64,000 bases of DNA from Jacaranda mimosifolia (Eukaryota > Streptophyta > Magnoliopsida > Lamiales > Bignoniaceae): positions 48,332,503-48,396,502 of the forward strand of contig CM032117.1 of NCBI GenBank assembly GCA_018894105.1, written 5' to 3'. Under the pieces are notes generated by a model that was not told the origin of the DNA, did not search any database, and saw only the letters and a program-made list of their open reading frames with translations. A program made the translations under genes and the position numbers. This document shows, piece by piece, positions 1 through 11,286 of this stretch. Numbering within the stretch: position 1 is the first letter of the stretch; the number at the start of each line of letters is the position of its first letter.

Positions 1-643
1 TTGTTGTGATTGAATGCGTACCATGGTAGCATGCCACTAGTTGTAAAGGAACTATGTGGACACTTTTATTTGTTTTAAAGCAAGATTGTTTTACATATCT
101 TATGACGCAATACAATGTCATTATAATGTAGTGTGACAATGTAAGATGTCACTACATCATATTTATGGAGATGCCTTTTAATACTAATCAACTTTATATA
201 GATAATTAAAGTGTCACCTTACAAATTTATGGGGACACTTTTAAGTGTCCCTAAATCAAGCTTGTTGAGACACTTAAACATGTCTTGAAATTATACAAAT
301 AGAGACACATAAAATTGTCCTCATATTTATAAATTGTGGCACATTTAACTGTCTTCATACAAACTATATGGAGACATTCAGATTGTCTCCATATCATTTA
401 TATAGAGACACTTTTAGTGTCACATAACTAGCAAATATGATATGCAAAAACCAATTACATGACACAATATAGTGTCACTATACCATTGTTTTGGAAACTC
501 TTTCAGCTGTCTTCAAAGGAGTTGTTTTGGAGACACTTTCGGGTGTCAAGATAATGTATTAGGACCTCAAACATGAAAGCGTCTCAATATACTACCTATG
601 GGGATACTTTCCAGCGTCTCAATAAATGTTTTTTCTAGTAGTG
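1..643. mobile_element. CACTA-like transposon end with subterminal repeats, left side outside window
   Basis: The segment ends in TTTTTTCTAGTAGTG (629-643), which is the form of a CACTA (En/Spm) terminal inverted repeat read outward. Inside it a degenerate motif of the type GAGACACTTT...GTGTC recurs every few tens of bases from about 50 to 620. Dense short subterminal repeats next to a CACTA terminus are what transposase-binding arrays of this superfamily look like. There is no coding sequence in the visible part, so this is the end of a larger element or a non-autonomous derivative. The other end is not in the window, so target duplication and length cannot be judged. Confidence 0.6.
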
Positions 644-650
644 AAAGTAA

Positions 651-772
651 AGCTTTCAACTCAACTTATCATAAAGCTTGAGCCAATGAGCTCAACTCGA
701 GTTCAAAAAAACTCAAATTTGGATCGAGCAGGCTCACAAAGTTTGCAAGCTGACTCGAGTCATCTTACACTC
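651..772. repeat. hAT-type element fragment with TCGAG/GAGCTC words
   Basis: Short words such as GAGCTC, ACTCGAG and GATCGAGC are iterated, and the stretch closes with GAGTCATCTTACACTCC. This resembles the right end (CTCATTTACACCCC) of the complete element at 27903-28457. The left end is missing, possibly removed where the CACTA-like element joins it. The 82-codon ORF over this stretch is not considered a gene. Confidence 0.4.
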
Positions 773-1328
773 CTAAATTACTTACCCCCCACAAATAAAT
801 TGATTTTGAGTCATTTGAGCCTTGTTAGAAGTAGTTGGAAAACCACCGATGTTCTTTCCTCGTTGAAAGAATAAATTAAATAAAAACAATTCATAAACAC
901 TTAATTTTTAATTGAAAAAAATTAAAAAAAACTAGCGTTTTTTATTAGATGTTAATTGTTGATTTCATTTGATTCATAATTAATTATTAAGGAACTAGAA
1001 CCTGAAAAACCTAATTGTTAAAATTAGAGGAACTAAGTTGACCTTAATGACGTCGAGTGGTTAATTGACCTAATAGTATCGTTTTTACATATGATTAGAA
1101 ACAAGACAATGAGAGGATTAGTAGTCCTCGATGTTGCAGGTCATTCCTTCTGCCGGAATGGCCCTCTTGTTTTTCTTTTGTTTGTTCATTGCGGCACATA
1201 ATCATCAAGAAGCAACTCAAAAAGAGAGTGGTGTCTAGCTGTTGAGAGCGTATGTTTTCTTTGTAGAGAGACAGTACGATTTTGGACTGATGCCCTTCAC
1301 ATGACCTAGAAAGAAAAAGAAGTCTACC
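773..1328. other. Intergenic, no gene seen
   Basis: AT-rich sequence without a credible coding frame. It contains the first copy of an ~80-bp direct repeat (1008-1088), whose partner lies beyond the hAT insertion at 2329-2409. Confidence 0.6.
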
Positions 1329-2409
1329 CTACAATTTAGGGTGGCAATCATGTGGTGTTGGGTTGTTTTGTGTTGGGTTGACATGGGAATATTATAAAAT
1401 TTTACTCAACCCGAACCCAACCCGCAAAGTACTCAACCCAATAAGTCTCAACTCAATTCCAACCTTAAAGTTTTTGTGTCAATCTGAACCCAACCCATTT
1501 GAACTTGTAATTATTTTTATTAATAATTCATCTAAAAAACCTACAATATTTTATATTCAATTTAAAATTTTAATAAAAGAATCAACTTATCTCAAAATTT
1601 TAGGAAAAAAACCAACTTATTCTAAAATTTTTAAAAAAAGTCAACCTTATACTCCTGTAACCCATATTTTATATATTACGAAGCAATTTGGTAATTGAAC
1701 TTTATGTAATTTCCTACACAACATCAATAATAGTAATATTTAGTTCAATACAAACCAATCTATAATTAAATTGTTCAAAACTAACATCAAGTCATTAATT
1801 AAAAATGTAAAAAGCATAACATATTCCAACTTTTAATTTCAACCATATCTCCTCCTCATTGCCATTCTCTTCTTCCAATTGAGGTTTGGTGCAAAGAATA
1901 AGTATACAAAAATATTAATTCATAAAAAATATGCATACATATATATATTTCTTTTCCTTTCTTAAAAGTTTGAATCGGACTGTGCCAGGTTGGGTTGTGT
2001 TGTATCAGGTTGGAGGGGTTACCCAATAAAATTATCATGTAACCTGAAACCCAACTCGAACCAACCCAAAATTTTTGTGTTGCTTATCATGTCAACCCGA
2101 TATCGACTCAATCCAATAATATCATGTCGATTCGTATCATATTATTGTGTCATGTTGAAAATTGCCACCACTAGCTACAATGAGACCTCTAAACTTCTCC
2201 CTCAGGGAGAAGCATTGCCCATGGGGACGAGGTAGCCCCGATTGTTTTGTAGGTTCTTGGTTCAACCTTCTAATGAGAATTGAGGTTGTTGTGCGGACAT
2301 CTCATCCCTAAGACTTACTTGCTCTGTAAACCTAACTGTTAACATTAGAGGAGCTAAGTTGACCTCAATGGTGTTGAGTGGTCAATTAGCCTATTAGCAT
2401 TGTCTTTAT
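1008..2409. repeat. Pair of ~80-bp diverged direct repeats flanking a hAT insertion
   Basis: Positions 1008-1088 and 2329-2409 align base for base at roughly 80 percent by eye, sharing AACCTAA, ATTAGAGGA and CTAAGTTGACCT. The 838-bp hAT element lies between them. They may be an older tandem duplication split by the insertion, or parts of a decayed larger repeat. No coding function is visible. Confidence 0.55.
1337..2174. mobile_element. Non-autonomous hAT-type element, 838 bp, 8-bp target duplication
   Basis: The termini are TAGGGTGGCAAT on the left and ATTGCCACCACTAG on the right, which are imperfect inverted repeats of the hAT style. The flanks are CTACAATT (1329-1336) and CTACAATG (2175-2182), a 7 of 8 match at exactly the 8-bp length made by hAT transposases. 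The body holds many CCAACCC/GGGTTGG words near both ends and no transposase. The 111-, 60- and 81-codon ORFs inside are unlike any family I know and are treated as chance. Confidence 0.75.
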
Positions 2410-2872
2410 ACTTAAATGTATAAGGTTGAGAATTTTAATGCTAACAAGTCCTTAATGTGCGTAGTTATGTAAGTATTTTAAAAAAAAAAAAGACCTGAAA
2501 TGTCAATCTAATTAACTAGACAAATTTCATTCCATGATCTGTTTATTCGTCGACATAGCATAATCAGTAGTATTATATTTTATAGAACTATATGGATTTA
2601 TAGAAGTATGATTAAAAATAAAATTTTACTTATTATATAAGATTAGTCGATTAATATACTTTTACATAGATATAGAGCGATCCATTGACTTGTGTGCAAC
2701 TTCTCTATGCGACTCATCTTACTGCCAATATTCCAGCAGCATGGAAATCTATATCAAGGTGTGGTGATGCCTGCAAAGGATGAGGTCAAAAACAAGAGAG
2801 ATGTGTGTGTGTGTCAGTGTGTGTGTTTTCCGGAGACTTGGAATTGAAAACGAAATTACAAGATATATATAT
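2183..2872. other. Intergenic, no gene seen
   Basis: Contains the second direct-repeat copy (2329-2409), an AT-rich stretch, and a short (GT)n microsatellite at about 2803-2826. No coding sequence is supported. Confidence 0.6.
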
Positions 2873-3267
2873 GGGAAAAAACATTTTTCGTCCTATAAGA
2901 TTTCTCGACTTTCAATTTTGTCATTATGTTACGCAATATCAGATTTAATCCTATATATTTAAAAAAAATTGCACATTTGGTCTGAAAATCACCAAAATTT
3001 CAAAAAGTGGCTGGAATTGCTGATGTGGCCCGCCGAAATTTGTTGAATTTGGGGATTTTGCTGAGTTGGCAAGGTTCCAACTGACATGGCACCTGAATGG
3101 GTTTTTTTTGCCATGTTGGCATGTTTATATATATAAAATAAATAAATAAATAAATATATCAAAAATAAAAAAAAAAGGAGGAAAAAAAATATATTTGGGA
3201 ATTTTGCTGAGTTAGCAAATTTCCAGCTGACGTGGCACCTTGTTGGAAGAGATTTTTGCTGACATGG

Positions 3268-3304
<37 letters not shown>

Positions 3305-4193
3305 AATGTCTCAATTCCATTTTCACACATATAATTACGCAATTCCATTTTCACCCTCAAAAACCCAACAAAAAAGCATTAATTTTATTGTTACAGTAAA
3401 AAATGTCTCTTCCAAAACATAAATAAACACACCAGAATTTTCCAAAATAAATTTTTAACTATTTTCCAAAATATAACCAAAAATCAATTACATTCCCCAA
3501 CACAACTTTCACATTCTCCAATTTCACTTTCAACATTCATTCTTCAAAAACACATATTAAAATAACATAAAAAAAAACCCAACATTGCAATAATATTCTA
3601 ATATGCTCACATATATTTATATATATATACACATACATACATCACACACCCATCCCTACCCCCACCCCCATCCCCTACCCAACTACCGTCGGACCCCTCC
3701 CCCCCTTAGTGAGCACCCAATTGCCATGGTTGGGTGGCCATGGCAGCCATGAGCCAGGCGGCCGCTGCGGCCAGCGGGCGCCTACCAGATTTGGCCTGGC
3801 GGTTGAGCTTTCGGCCGTCGCGAGCTTCTAGGCGCCAGTGCTGGGAAGCTCAGCCGCTTGGCCCTGGCCAGCCATGGCCAAGTGGGGGGGGGGGGTGTGA
3901 ATTTCTTTCTTTTTTTTTTTTTTTCCTTTTTTGCCTTTTGATATATTACATGGCCAAAAAAACCCATTCAGGTGCCACGTTAGTTGGAACCTTGCCCACT
4001 CAGCAAAATCCCCAAATTCAACAAATTCCGGCATGCCACGTCAGCAATTCCAGCCACTTTTTGAAATTCCAGCGATTTTCGGACCAAATGTGTAATTTTT
4101 TTTAAACATATAGGACTAAATCTAATATTGCATAACATATAGGACAAAATTGAAAGTCGAGAAATTTTATAGGACGAAAAATATTTTTTGCCC
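2873..4193. mobile_element. Mutator-like or fold-back element with ~250-bp terminal inverted repeats
   Basis: Positions 2873-3125 (starting GGGAAAAAACATTTTTCG) are the reverse complement, with modest divergence, of 3945-4193 (ending AAAATATTTTTTGCCC). Long inverted arms of this kind are typical of non-autonomous MULEs and fold-back elements. An inner part of the arm (about 3048-3100) is repeated at 3195-3235. The core contains an inverted fragment of the local Tourist-like MITE, (CA)n and (AT)n tracts, and a GC-rich block at 3690-3895. Target duplication cannot be judged because both flanks are simple AT/GT repeats. ORFs across it only mirror the arms. Confidence 0.75.
3305..3585 (-). mobile_element. 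Fragment of the local Tourist-like MITE, inside the long-TIR element
   Basis: In reverse orientation it matches the middle of the MITE copies at 27278, 38952, 48700 and 61897. Shared landmarks are AACCCAACAAAAAAGCATTAA, the TTACAGTAAAAAA block and AAAACATAAATAAACA. Both ends are eroded and no target duplication is visible. It was therefore part of the core of the surrounding element before or during that element's decay. Confidence 0.6.
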
Positions 4194-4674
4194 TATGTGT
4201 GTGTGTGTGTGTGTGTGTCCATGGAGCTTCAAGTGCACAAGAAAGTGGTTGACTTAGGTTAACCTGAAGTTTCATGGTTGTGCACAACAAAGATTAAGAC
4301 ATTGATGTTCATGGAGAATTAGACTTAAAAACCAAATTACAATGTGAAAAAAAAAAAAAGAAAAAACAAAGAATGTTAGTATGACAAATTTAACTGACAA
4401 TATTAAATTTATTCACTAATTATATTCAATTAGTAATAAAATATGTTTGTTTTACTATGAGAATTATTTTCAAAACGTTAATTGTAATTAAATTTGTGTA
4501 TACTTGTCACTATAAAAAGCTAGGACAAAAAAAATGATGTTATAGAATGTTATAAATAACAATTAATAACAATTCAATGACAATGAAAATTACCACAATG
4601 ACTTATGATGATATTTGTTTTTGGTCACTAATTACACATTTATCCCACTAATTTTGATTAGTAGTAATTGTTAC

Positions 4675-5210
4675 TATTAAATTTGTAAAAATTATTATTT
4701 TTTTATCAAAACAAAAATTATTGCTACTAAATGAATATCTTTTAATGACTTTGGTGTTGCTATTGACATTATTTCTTATAGTGTAACAAATATAAAGTTT
4801 CAATGACAATATTATATATACTTGAATATTTTTTAATATAAAGAGAAACGATATATTTAAATGAAGTTTACTTGTTTTCCCGTATTAAATAATGAATATA
4901 CATTACAAGAATGAGATAAATTAACATGCAACATCATAACATACATAGTTAAACTTAGCTCTTAATATTAAATTTGTAAAAATTGTTGTTGTGTAAAATT
5001 AAAATTTCCCCACTTAATTAATAAGTTGTACTAATGACTTTGGCGTTGCTACTAATATTTTAATTTTTCAATAGGGCAACTTAATTATAGACTTTCAATT
5101 GACTATATTATACTTGAAAGCCTTTTAATATCAAGAGCAAGAATAATTTTAAATAAATTTTACTAGCTTTCTCCTATTAAATATTAATGAATATACATTA
5201 CAAGAATGAG
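4675..5210. repeat. Diverged tandem duplication, two ~240-bp copies 291 bp apart
   Basis: Copy one (4675-4915) and copy two (4966-5210) share TATTAAATTTGTAAAAATT, AATGACTTTGG(T/C)GTTGCTA, and AATGAATATACATTACAAGA in the same order and spacing. There is no coding potential. In copy one the sequence TTTCTTATAGTG resembles a CACTA terminus, but the matching site in copy two reads TTTTTCAATAGGG. Confidence 0.65.
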
Positions 5211-5867
5211 CTGACATTAAACATATATAGATGGTTATACATAAACCGTATGTGATTTATGTATAGACAAAAATATATTTTTGGTCCAGTGGCCTATCTT
5301 CAAATTTTATTTTTTTATCTATTTATTTTTTAATTTCAATCACCGTCTATTGACCCATTGATAACTCAATTTGATTTGACCAAAAATTAATTGAAAATCC
5401 AAATACTAGCCTAAAATTGACCAAAAATTCAAAATTTTGAATTTTTGTCCATGGATCTTCTGTGGTAATTTCTATTTAATTTGGCAAAAAAATTGGAAAC
5501 TAGTCCGGAAATTCAATTTGGCATGAAATTGGTGGGGTAATAAAAATCTTAGAAAAATATTTGGGGTAAATTGCATAAAATCAAAAAAAAAATTGGGGAT
5601 TTTACGACCTAATTTTTTTTTGGAGATTTAATATTTTTGATTAATTTTTTTTGCCACACTTTGAAAATTTTGGCCAATTTTAGAAGTTCTTATCAAAATA
5701 AATTGAAATTAAACCTTAGTAAAAAATTGATGGGTAGAGTTATAACAAATAAATAATAGACGAAATTTAAAAATAGATCAACTCATACATTAAAAAAAAC
5801 TTTTATTATTATTATTATTATTATTTTTATTATTTTTTTATTTTTATATAGTAGTGGGATCGCAGGT
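5211..5867. other. Intergenic AT-rich, no gene seen
   Basis: Strongly AT-rich, with homopolymer runs and an ATT microsatellite near 5805-5835. There is weak inverted similarity between about 5300-5400 and 5690-5780, suggesting a decayed fold-back element. No coding frame is supported. Confidence 0.5.
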
Positions 5868-6268
5868 CTATATATATATGTTGGTGCAATTTGAAGTTGG
5901 ATAGGAGGAACACTTACTTCCACATTTGAACCGATGGGGCACTTTCCTCCCACATCTTTCAATCACCTTTATGGCGCGCTTAACGTTGATTAGAGATGCT
6001 ATTCTCTGTGTGATCAAAGGACAAATGCACTCCGTGTGGCTGGCTCTAACTCGGGCACAGCACCTAGCTGACGGGCGGCTTCCATAGAATACGATACTCC
6101 TGCATGCCCTAAACCCAACCCTCCTCTCTTCTGCGCACTTAGCGTTAGACGGGGCCGACAAAGGCGGCGGCGCCGGTGCACCACCTGCTCCGCCCATTTT
6201 ATCAAGTGTCTCTCCATCTCCACAAGTACTAGTAACAAGAAAATGATCATGACCAATGGCTTTCCCAT
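5868..6268 (-). pseudogene. Non-specific lipid-transfer-protein-like gene with frame break after the signal peptide
   Basis: The minus strand has an ATG at 6268 that begins a typical secretory signal (MGKPLVMIIFLLLVLV). That frame then runs into unrelated sequence. The neighbouring frame, open from just after 6268 to the stop at 5868, encodes the mature protein. Counting from its internal Met at 6197, the cysteines are at 21, 32, 46-47, 57, 59, 82 and 92, giving the pattern C-X10-C-X13-CC-X9-C-X-C-X22-C-X9-C. This is the eight-cysteine motif of the LTP/2S-albumin/bifunctional-inhibitor superfamily. The end (GRKVPHRFKCG) resembles the small Arabidopsis At5g05960/At2g37870 type. Such proteins are secreted and bind lipids in the cell wall or cuticle. 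The signal and the domain are one base out of register somewhere between 6266 and 6197. This may be a real frameshift, a sequencing error or, less likely, an unusual upstream exon. No normal-size intron fits. Two extra cysteines follow in the tail. Confidence 0.7.
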
Positions 6269-6362
6269 ATTAACTCAACTTACCATCCAATTAATTTTCA
6301 TGACTTAAGAAGTTAGGCTTTAGATGCATTGGCATGGCATTGGTGGAGTGGATGTTACTGGA

Positions 6363-6374
6363 GTTATTATAGAG
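6363..6374 (-). promoter_or_regulatory. Possible TATA box of the LTP-like gene
   Basis: On the minus strand this reads CTCTATAATAAC, about 95 bp upstream of the ATG at 6268, a normal distance for a plant TATA box plus leader. The motif alone is weak in AT-rich DNA. Confidence 0.3.
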
Positions 6375-6379
6375 TGAAA

Positions 6380-6851
6380 CATTTTGCTAAATTTCACAAA
6401 GCCACTTTTAATCATGATATATCATGATATGTTTGACATTAATTCGGATAATTATATTTGGGAACTGTGTAAAATTGGTCCTGTAACTGGACCTTATTGG
6501 CAAAGTAGGACTTTATCTTTTCGGGCCGCAAAATTGGTACACCAGCTCTTAAAATTTGGTAATTTGAGGACAAATTCAACCTGAAAGTCATGTGGCACCG
6601 GCCCGTGCCTCCGTGGCACTTGACTTGGCGTTGCGTGGCGCCCTGTCACTCCAAATCTCATTCTCTCTCCTGCATGGCATGTGGTGTGGCAATCCTTTCT
6701 TGCCATGTCAACACATGTATTACACCCATGGACCCAAAAAAAAAAAAGGAAAAATTGCACAAAAAACCAAAAAATAAATACATAAAAATTGAAAAAAGAA
6801 AACAAAAAATAAAAAATAGATAAATCTTGAAAAATATTTATATACTTATAT
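6380..6851. other. Intergenic; single-armed remnant resembling a long-TIR element
   Basis: The stretch has the style of a MULE/fold-back arm: phrases such as AAATTGGTCCTGTAACTGG, then a GC-richer part with repeated GTGGCACC/GTGGCGCC words, then an A-rich tail. No matching inverted arm was found, and the hAT element at 6860 cuts it off. The ORFs on both strands are mutual shadows and not genes. Confidence 0.35.
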
Positions 6852-6859
6852 ATATTCAC

Positions 6860-8257
6860 TATGGGTGGCAAATGAGTGGGTTGGGTTCAAACTAGTTTGG
6901 GCTCAAAATGGGTTTATATATATGGGTTAAAAATGGATTGGATTGAAAATGGATTGGGCCGGGTTTGGGCAGGTCCTATAAAAAAAGAAAAAAAATCTAA
7001 ACTTTTTGTTAACAACATTGGTATATTATTTTATTAAACTATAATCTTTTTATTCTTATTTAATGTATGTTAATTAATTATTACTAGATTCTTATTAATC
7101 AAATTAAATTAAGTGAACCTGTAATTCACTTAGAACTTTGTAATATTTATATTATCATTTGATTATTTGTTATAATAATATTTTCTGATGAACTTAATCA
7201 TGTTTTAATATTACATTAGTTATTAATTTTATATAGCCATTTTTCTTAGTTGATGAACACAAACTCCATTACTTCACATTTCAACTACCAACAAATTAAT
7301 AATTATGTACATGTATTTTTATAATAATTAAGTATAGGCTCATATAAATACAAAAAAGAAAATTCATGAGACTTTTTCAGATTATGTACATTTAATTTGG
7401 TCGATCATGACATGGGAAATTGGGATGTCCTTAGACTAGAAAAGCCAAAATTCCGTTAACGGTAAGTCTAAAAAAAGCAATATATATTTCCATGTATTAC
7501 AACTATCCATGCACATAAAGCGAAAAAGGAAAAAAAGTTACTCAGATTGAGTTTAATCAAATTTATTTCATGACAAGTGAATTATATTTATTATATGATT
7601 GGTTATAATTTTTTGTCCAAAATAATTATTATCTTTAATTTGGTTGATTGCAAGTTAAAAATCCATTTTATGATTTATTATAAATTAGTGATAATTTTTA
7701 TTTAAATTAAATATCATTTTTAATTTGATCGAGTGCAAGTTAAAAATTTTTATAATTGATTTATAATTTGAATTAATTGATTTAAACACAGATAAATTCG
7801 AATAAGAATTTTCCTAGAAAGGAAAAGGAGAGGAAGGTGGCAAATTTCAAAACAACCAGTTCAAATGAATCGTCAATGATTCCCACGTCCAAGAAAAATC
7901 AAATCTCTTGTCTAATCCTTTTCAGATTCTTGAATACAATCGAATAGTCCGTTTCCTAAAATATTTATTCAACTTATAATAGTAAAGTTGGCATATTCTT
8001 GGTATGGTGCCTATCAAAAATTGGTTTAGCTTTGTCAATTCAGGGTTGAAATGGGTTGAATTATTTACAACCCATATTCAACCAATTTTCAACTCATTGA
8101 AGTTTAAATCTAATTAAACCCATTTGAAATCAGCCCATATTAGATCCACAAAACCCCAGCTCAAACCCAACCCATTTATATATATCATCTTAAACCCAAC
8201 CCAAAACTAGTTGGGTTGGGCTGGAACCATGGGTTTGAGCCCAGTTTGCCACCACTG
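6860..8257. mobile_element. Non-autonomous hAT-type element, 1398 bp, perfect 8-bp target duplication
   Basis: The termini are TATGGGTGGCAAA and TTTGCCACCACTG, inverted repeats with three mismatches in 13. The identical octamer ATATTCAC flanks it at 6852-6859 and 8258-8265. Sequences near both ends are rich in GGGTTGGG/AACCCAACCC words, as in the element at 1337, so the two belong to one family. The middle is AT-rich and non-coding, so it needs a transposase in trans. Confidence 0.85.
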
Positions 8258-8265
8258 ATATTCAC

Positions 8266-8704
8266 ATATATACACAAATATCCCACTTGCTATATCATCA
8301 AATTAAATGAATTGAGTCCTAAAAAAATTTAAAATTTACATATCAGAATTTAAAATATCAAATATCCTTCAAATTTATAAGGTTTTATTTCTTATGGATT
8401 TATCATCTAATTTTTTTAAATCTAATTTGTCACTTTAGGGCATATAATTTTAATAATATTAAGTTACATATTTAATAATGGCAAAATAGTAAACATATCT
8501 AAAAATTTAATTAAATCTTGTTGAATTTATTTATTAATTTAAAAATGAAATAAAAATTAAACAATCAAAATTGAAGCCTATCCTATTATTTGTATAATTC
8601 AAAATTACATAATAATATTAAAGTGATAAATACATCTAAAACAATTCAATTAGTATAACTAAATAATTTAAATATAGTAATAATAATAATAATAAATAAA
8701 AAAA
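8266..8704. other. Intergenic AT-rich, no gene seen
   Basis: Very AT-rich sequence ending in an (AAT)n microsatellite (about 8677-8700). No coding frame or recognisable element. Confidence 0.55.
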
Positions 8705-9022
8705 ATCACTAGGGTCCCCTATCCTCTTCCCCCTCTAGTGCCCCTCCCCACACCCCCCACCAACCACACCCTTTCCCCCATCAACTTGGCCGCTCGCTAG
8801 CGGCCGCCTCGGCTAGGTGACTGCCTTGGCCTAGCGGCTGGGTCCCTGTGGGCTAGCAGTCGTTGGCTCATGCGGCCAGGCAAATCTACCACTGTCTTTG
8901 GTCCAAGCGGCGGCCAGCGATTTGTAGCAACTGCAGTGGTTAGGCAGATCTACCAACCAGCCAGTGGCCTAGCCCATGGCCATGGTAGCCATGGTGGGAG
9001 GGGGTGGGGGGAGGGGGGTGTG
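8705..9022. repeat. GC-rich island related to the core of the 2873-4193 element
   Basis: A C-rich run of the form CCCCTCCCCACACCCCCCACC leads into GC-rich DNA with GGCCAGCG, CTAGCGGCCGC and CCATGGCCATGG words, then a G-run. The same order (C-rich run, GGCCAGCGGG, GCCATGGCC, G-run) occurs at 3650-3895 in the core of the long-TIR element. Here the inverted arms are not recognisable. The 82-codon ORF through it reads low-complexity sequence and is not considered a gene. Confidence 0.5.
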
Positions 9023-9618
9023 GGGTTTATATATATCTTATATATATTTATGTATTTAAAATTTATATATGTATGTATTTGTATTTGTATGTATATATTT
9101 TTTATTTTTTATATATAAATTTAATTTTTGCAAGGATCATAGACTACAATTAATTAGGTTGCAAGATTAAATACATAAAATGACCATCTTATATTGATGC
9201 AACATAAAATCTACTAATTGTAAATAATGTTCGTAATTGATCTTGATGGTCGATTCATCTGGCATATTTTGTTGAGGATTTTATCTTGAAAGACATCTCA
9301 AAAAGTTAACAGTTGAAGAATAGTTAATAAATTGTTTCAACACCTTTGACGCTTTTAATATAGGATAAGACAAAGTATTATAGTCTGAATATTGAAGGAC
9401 TTGGAAATAGATGCACGGTCCTTAGAGGCTAGAGCAACCAAGCGTCCAATTTGTTTACTTCATGGGGTCCCTCAAGAGCAAGTATGACTCTTGTCCCTCT
9501 TCACCAATATGCTTTTCAAGATACAAATGACCTTGTCCTTGTCTCCCCATGGTCCGTCGAAGCTAAGTTCCTCTTGACCTTTTTCACCACAAAGTTTCTT
9601 GAAAATATAGTAAAGAGT
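9023..9618. other. Intergenic, no gene seen
   Basis: A TAT/TGTAT-rich stretch (9028-9120) followed by ordinary AT-rich sequence. Around 9400-9600 the fragment has more balanced composition, with a 60-70-codon open frame that does not resemble a protein I know. It may be a decayed retroelement piece. Confidence 0.45.
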
Positions 9619-9626
9619 AAGAAAAT

Positions 9627-9925
9627 TAGGAGTGTTCATTCGGTACAAACCAAACTGAAATTTTGGTACACCAAAATGTGGTACCGAATACTGAACTGAA
9701 CTATTTGGTTCGATTTGGTTAAAATCAAATTTTTTTCGGTTTGGTTCGATTAAAAACCAAAATACCGATTTTTCAAATTTTAATATTAATTAACAGTTCA
9801 GTAATTTAGTTCGGTTCGGTAAATCAATACAAAAAATTGAAATTGAACAGAATACCGAATGGTGAGGTATTCAGTTCAAACCAAAATTTTGGTTCGGTCG
9901 ATTTACCGAATTGTGAACACCTGTA
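9627..9925. mobile_element. Small hAT-type MITE, 299 bp, 8-bp target duplication
   Basis: The ends read TAGGAGTGTTCA and TGAACACCTGTA. The flanks are AAGAAAAT (9619-9626) and AAGCAAAT (9926-9933), a 7 of 8 match. The body is made almost wholly of iterated TTCGGTT/AACCGAA and TTTTGGT/ACCAAAA words on both strands, giving strong potential for snap-back folding. There is no coding sequence. Confidence 0.75.
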
Positions 9926-9933
9926 AAGCAAAT

Positions 9934-10351
9934 AGAACAATGTAAATAGGTGTACGGAAATATCACAACTTCTCAAGAATGATTATTCCTATCTTCCCAT
10001 ATTCCTTAATTAGAATGTTGCAAATATTCTAATGTACAGATGCATTAACAATGGCTCTAAGTTCTAGAATATTGGTAAGTGACAATTGAATGCAAATAAG
10101 GAAACAAGGCTATATGGAAAGAATCCGTTGGAACCATCATAGATTTGGTACTTAACATAAGTTGCAACATACTTGATTCTATTTCCCATTTATGAAGATT
10201 TGAAATACCAAGCTAGAATTTTAAATGATCTCATCAAATGAGGAAAGTAAATTACAGCATATAAAGACAGATTCCAGAAATTTATAAAGGAAAGATAATC
10301 TCAATTTTAAGACATGCTTTAAATACATAATTTTGTCATAAGCAAAATAAA
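9934..10351. other. Intergenic, no gene seen
   Basis: Ordinary AT-rich sequence between the hAT MITE and the CACTA element. No coding frame or repeat is recognised. Confidence 0.5.
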
Positions 10352-11286
10352 CATTTTAAAAAATACTGGCTTTTGTGACCGCCAAATCGATCACAAATGC
10401 AGCAAAAAATCAATCACTGAGAGTCTGACATTGTCAGTGACCGCATTTGTGACCGATTACAGTGGTCACAAAAACCCTCGTCACAAGTTCAAGTTTGTGA
10501 CCGCTAGATGATGGGGTCACAAATTAGTGACCACCAGCGCGGTCACTAGCGATTTAAATTCGGTCACTAATTTATTGTAACAAATAGTGAATAAGCTGTT
10601 ACTAAGCAGTTACTAATTAGTGACCGCAGTATGGGTCACTGATAGTTGGCCATGTGACCAACTACTCCATTTATTACTAATTTGTGATTGCCTTGGGGTC
10701 ACTAATCGGTCACATATTTGTGACCGTAGGTGGCAATCACAAATTTTCAGAAATGATAAGTGTATTTCCATTTAGTGACCGCCTTCGGGGTCACTAATCG
10801 ATCACATATTTGTGACCGCTGTTTGTGATCACAAATTTTCTGTATTGCCTCCATTTAGTGACCGCCTTTGGGGTCACTAATCGGTCACTGATTTATTAAA
10901 TTTTTGTTTGTTTATAATGTTTAATTTAATATATTTATCCAACCTGTTTTTTTGTCCTTATTAATAACAATTTAAAACAACATCATTTAAAACACAATTC
11001 ACATTCCAAATAACACCAAACCATAATAGAAATTCAATAATATTGTATCCAAATCCATAAAAAAAAACAAAGATTTTAAAACATGAGCAAGTTCATGAAA
11101 TCCAATAATGCCAAGTTTAATTTAAAGAGAGTTATTTGTCTTTCCCACCATCACCCTCTTCCCTGCAAGAGGAAGAAGCACCTTGAATTGAATTTAGTTT
11201 CTCCATTAACACTGCTAATGTCCTCATCAAAGCCTCTTCTCTCGCATTTGATTCTTCAACTAGCCTCAATGCCTCATCCCTCACCC

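Noticed and set aside
2989..4290. Several 60-123-codon ORFs on both strands
   Set aside because: They read the inverted arms and homopolymers of the long-TIR element; plus- and minus-strand frames give the same peptide from the two arms, and much is low complexity.
4508..4783. 275-bp MITE with CACTATAA-type ends
   Set aside because: The ends match for only about 8-11 bases, the flanks (TGT and TAA) do not match, and the right end lies inside a tandem duplication whose other copy lacks it.
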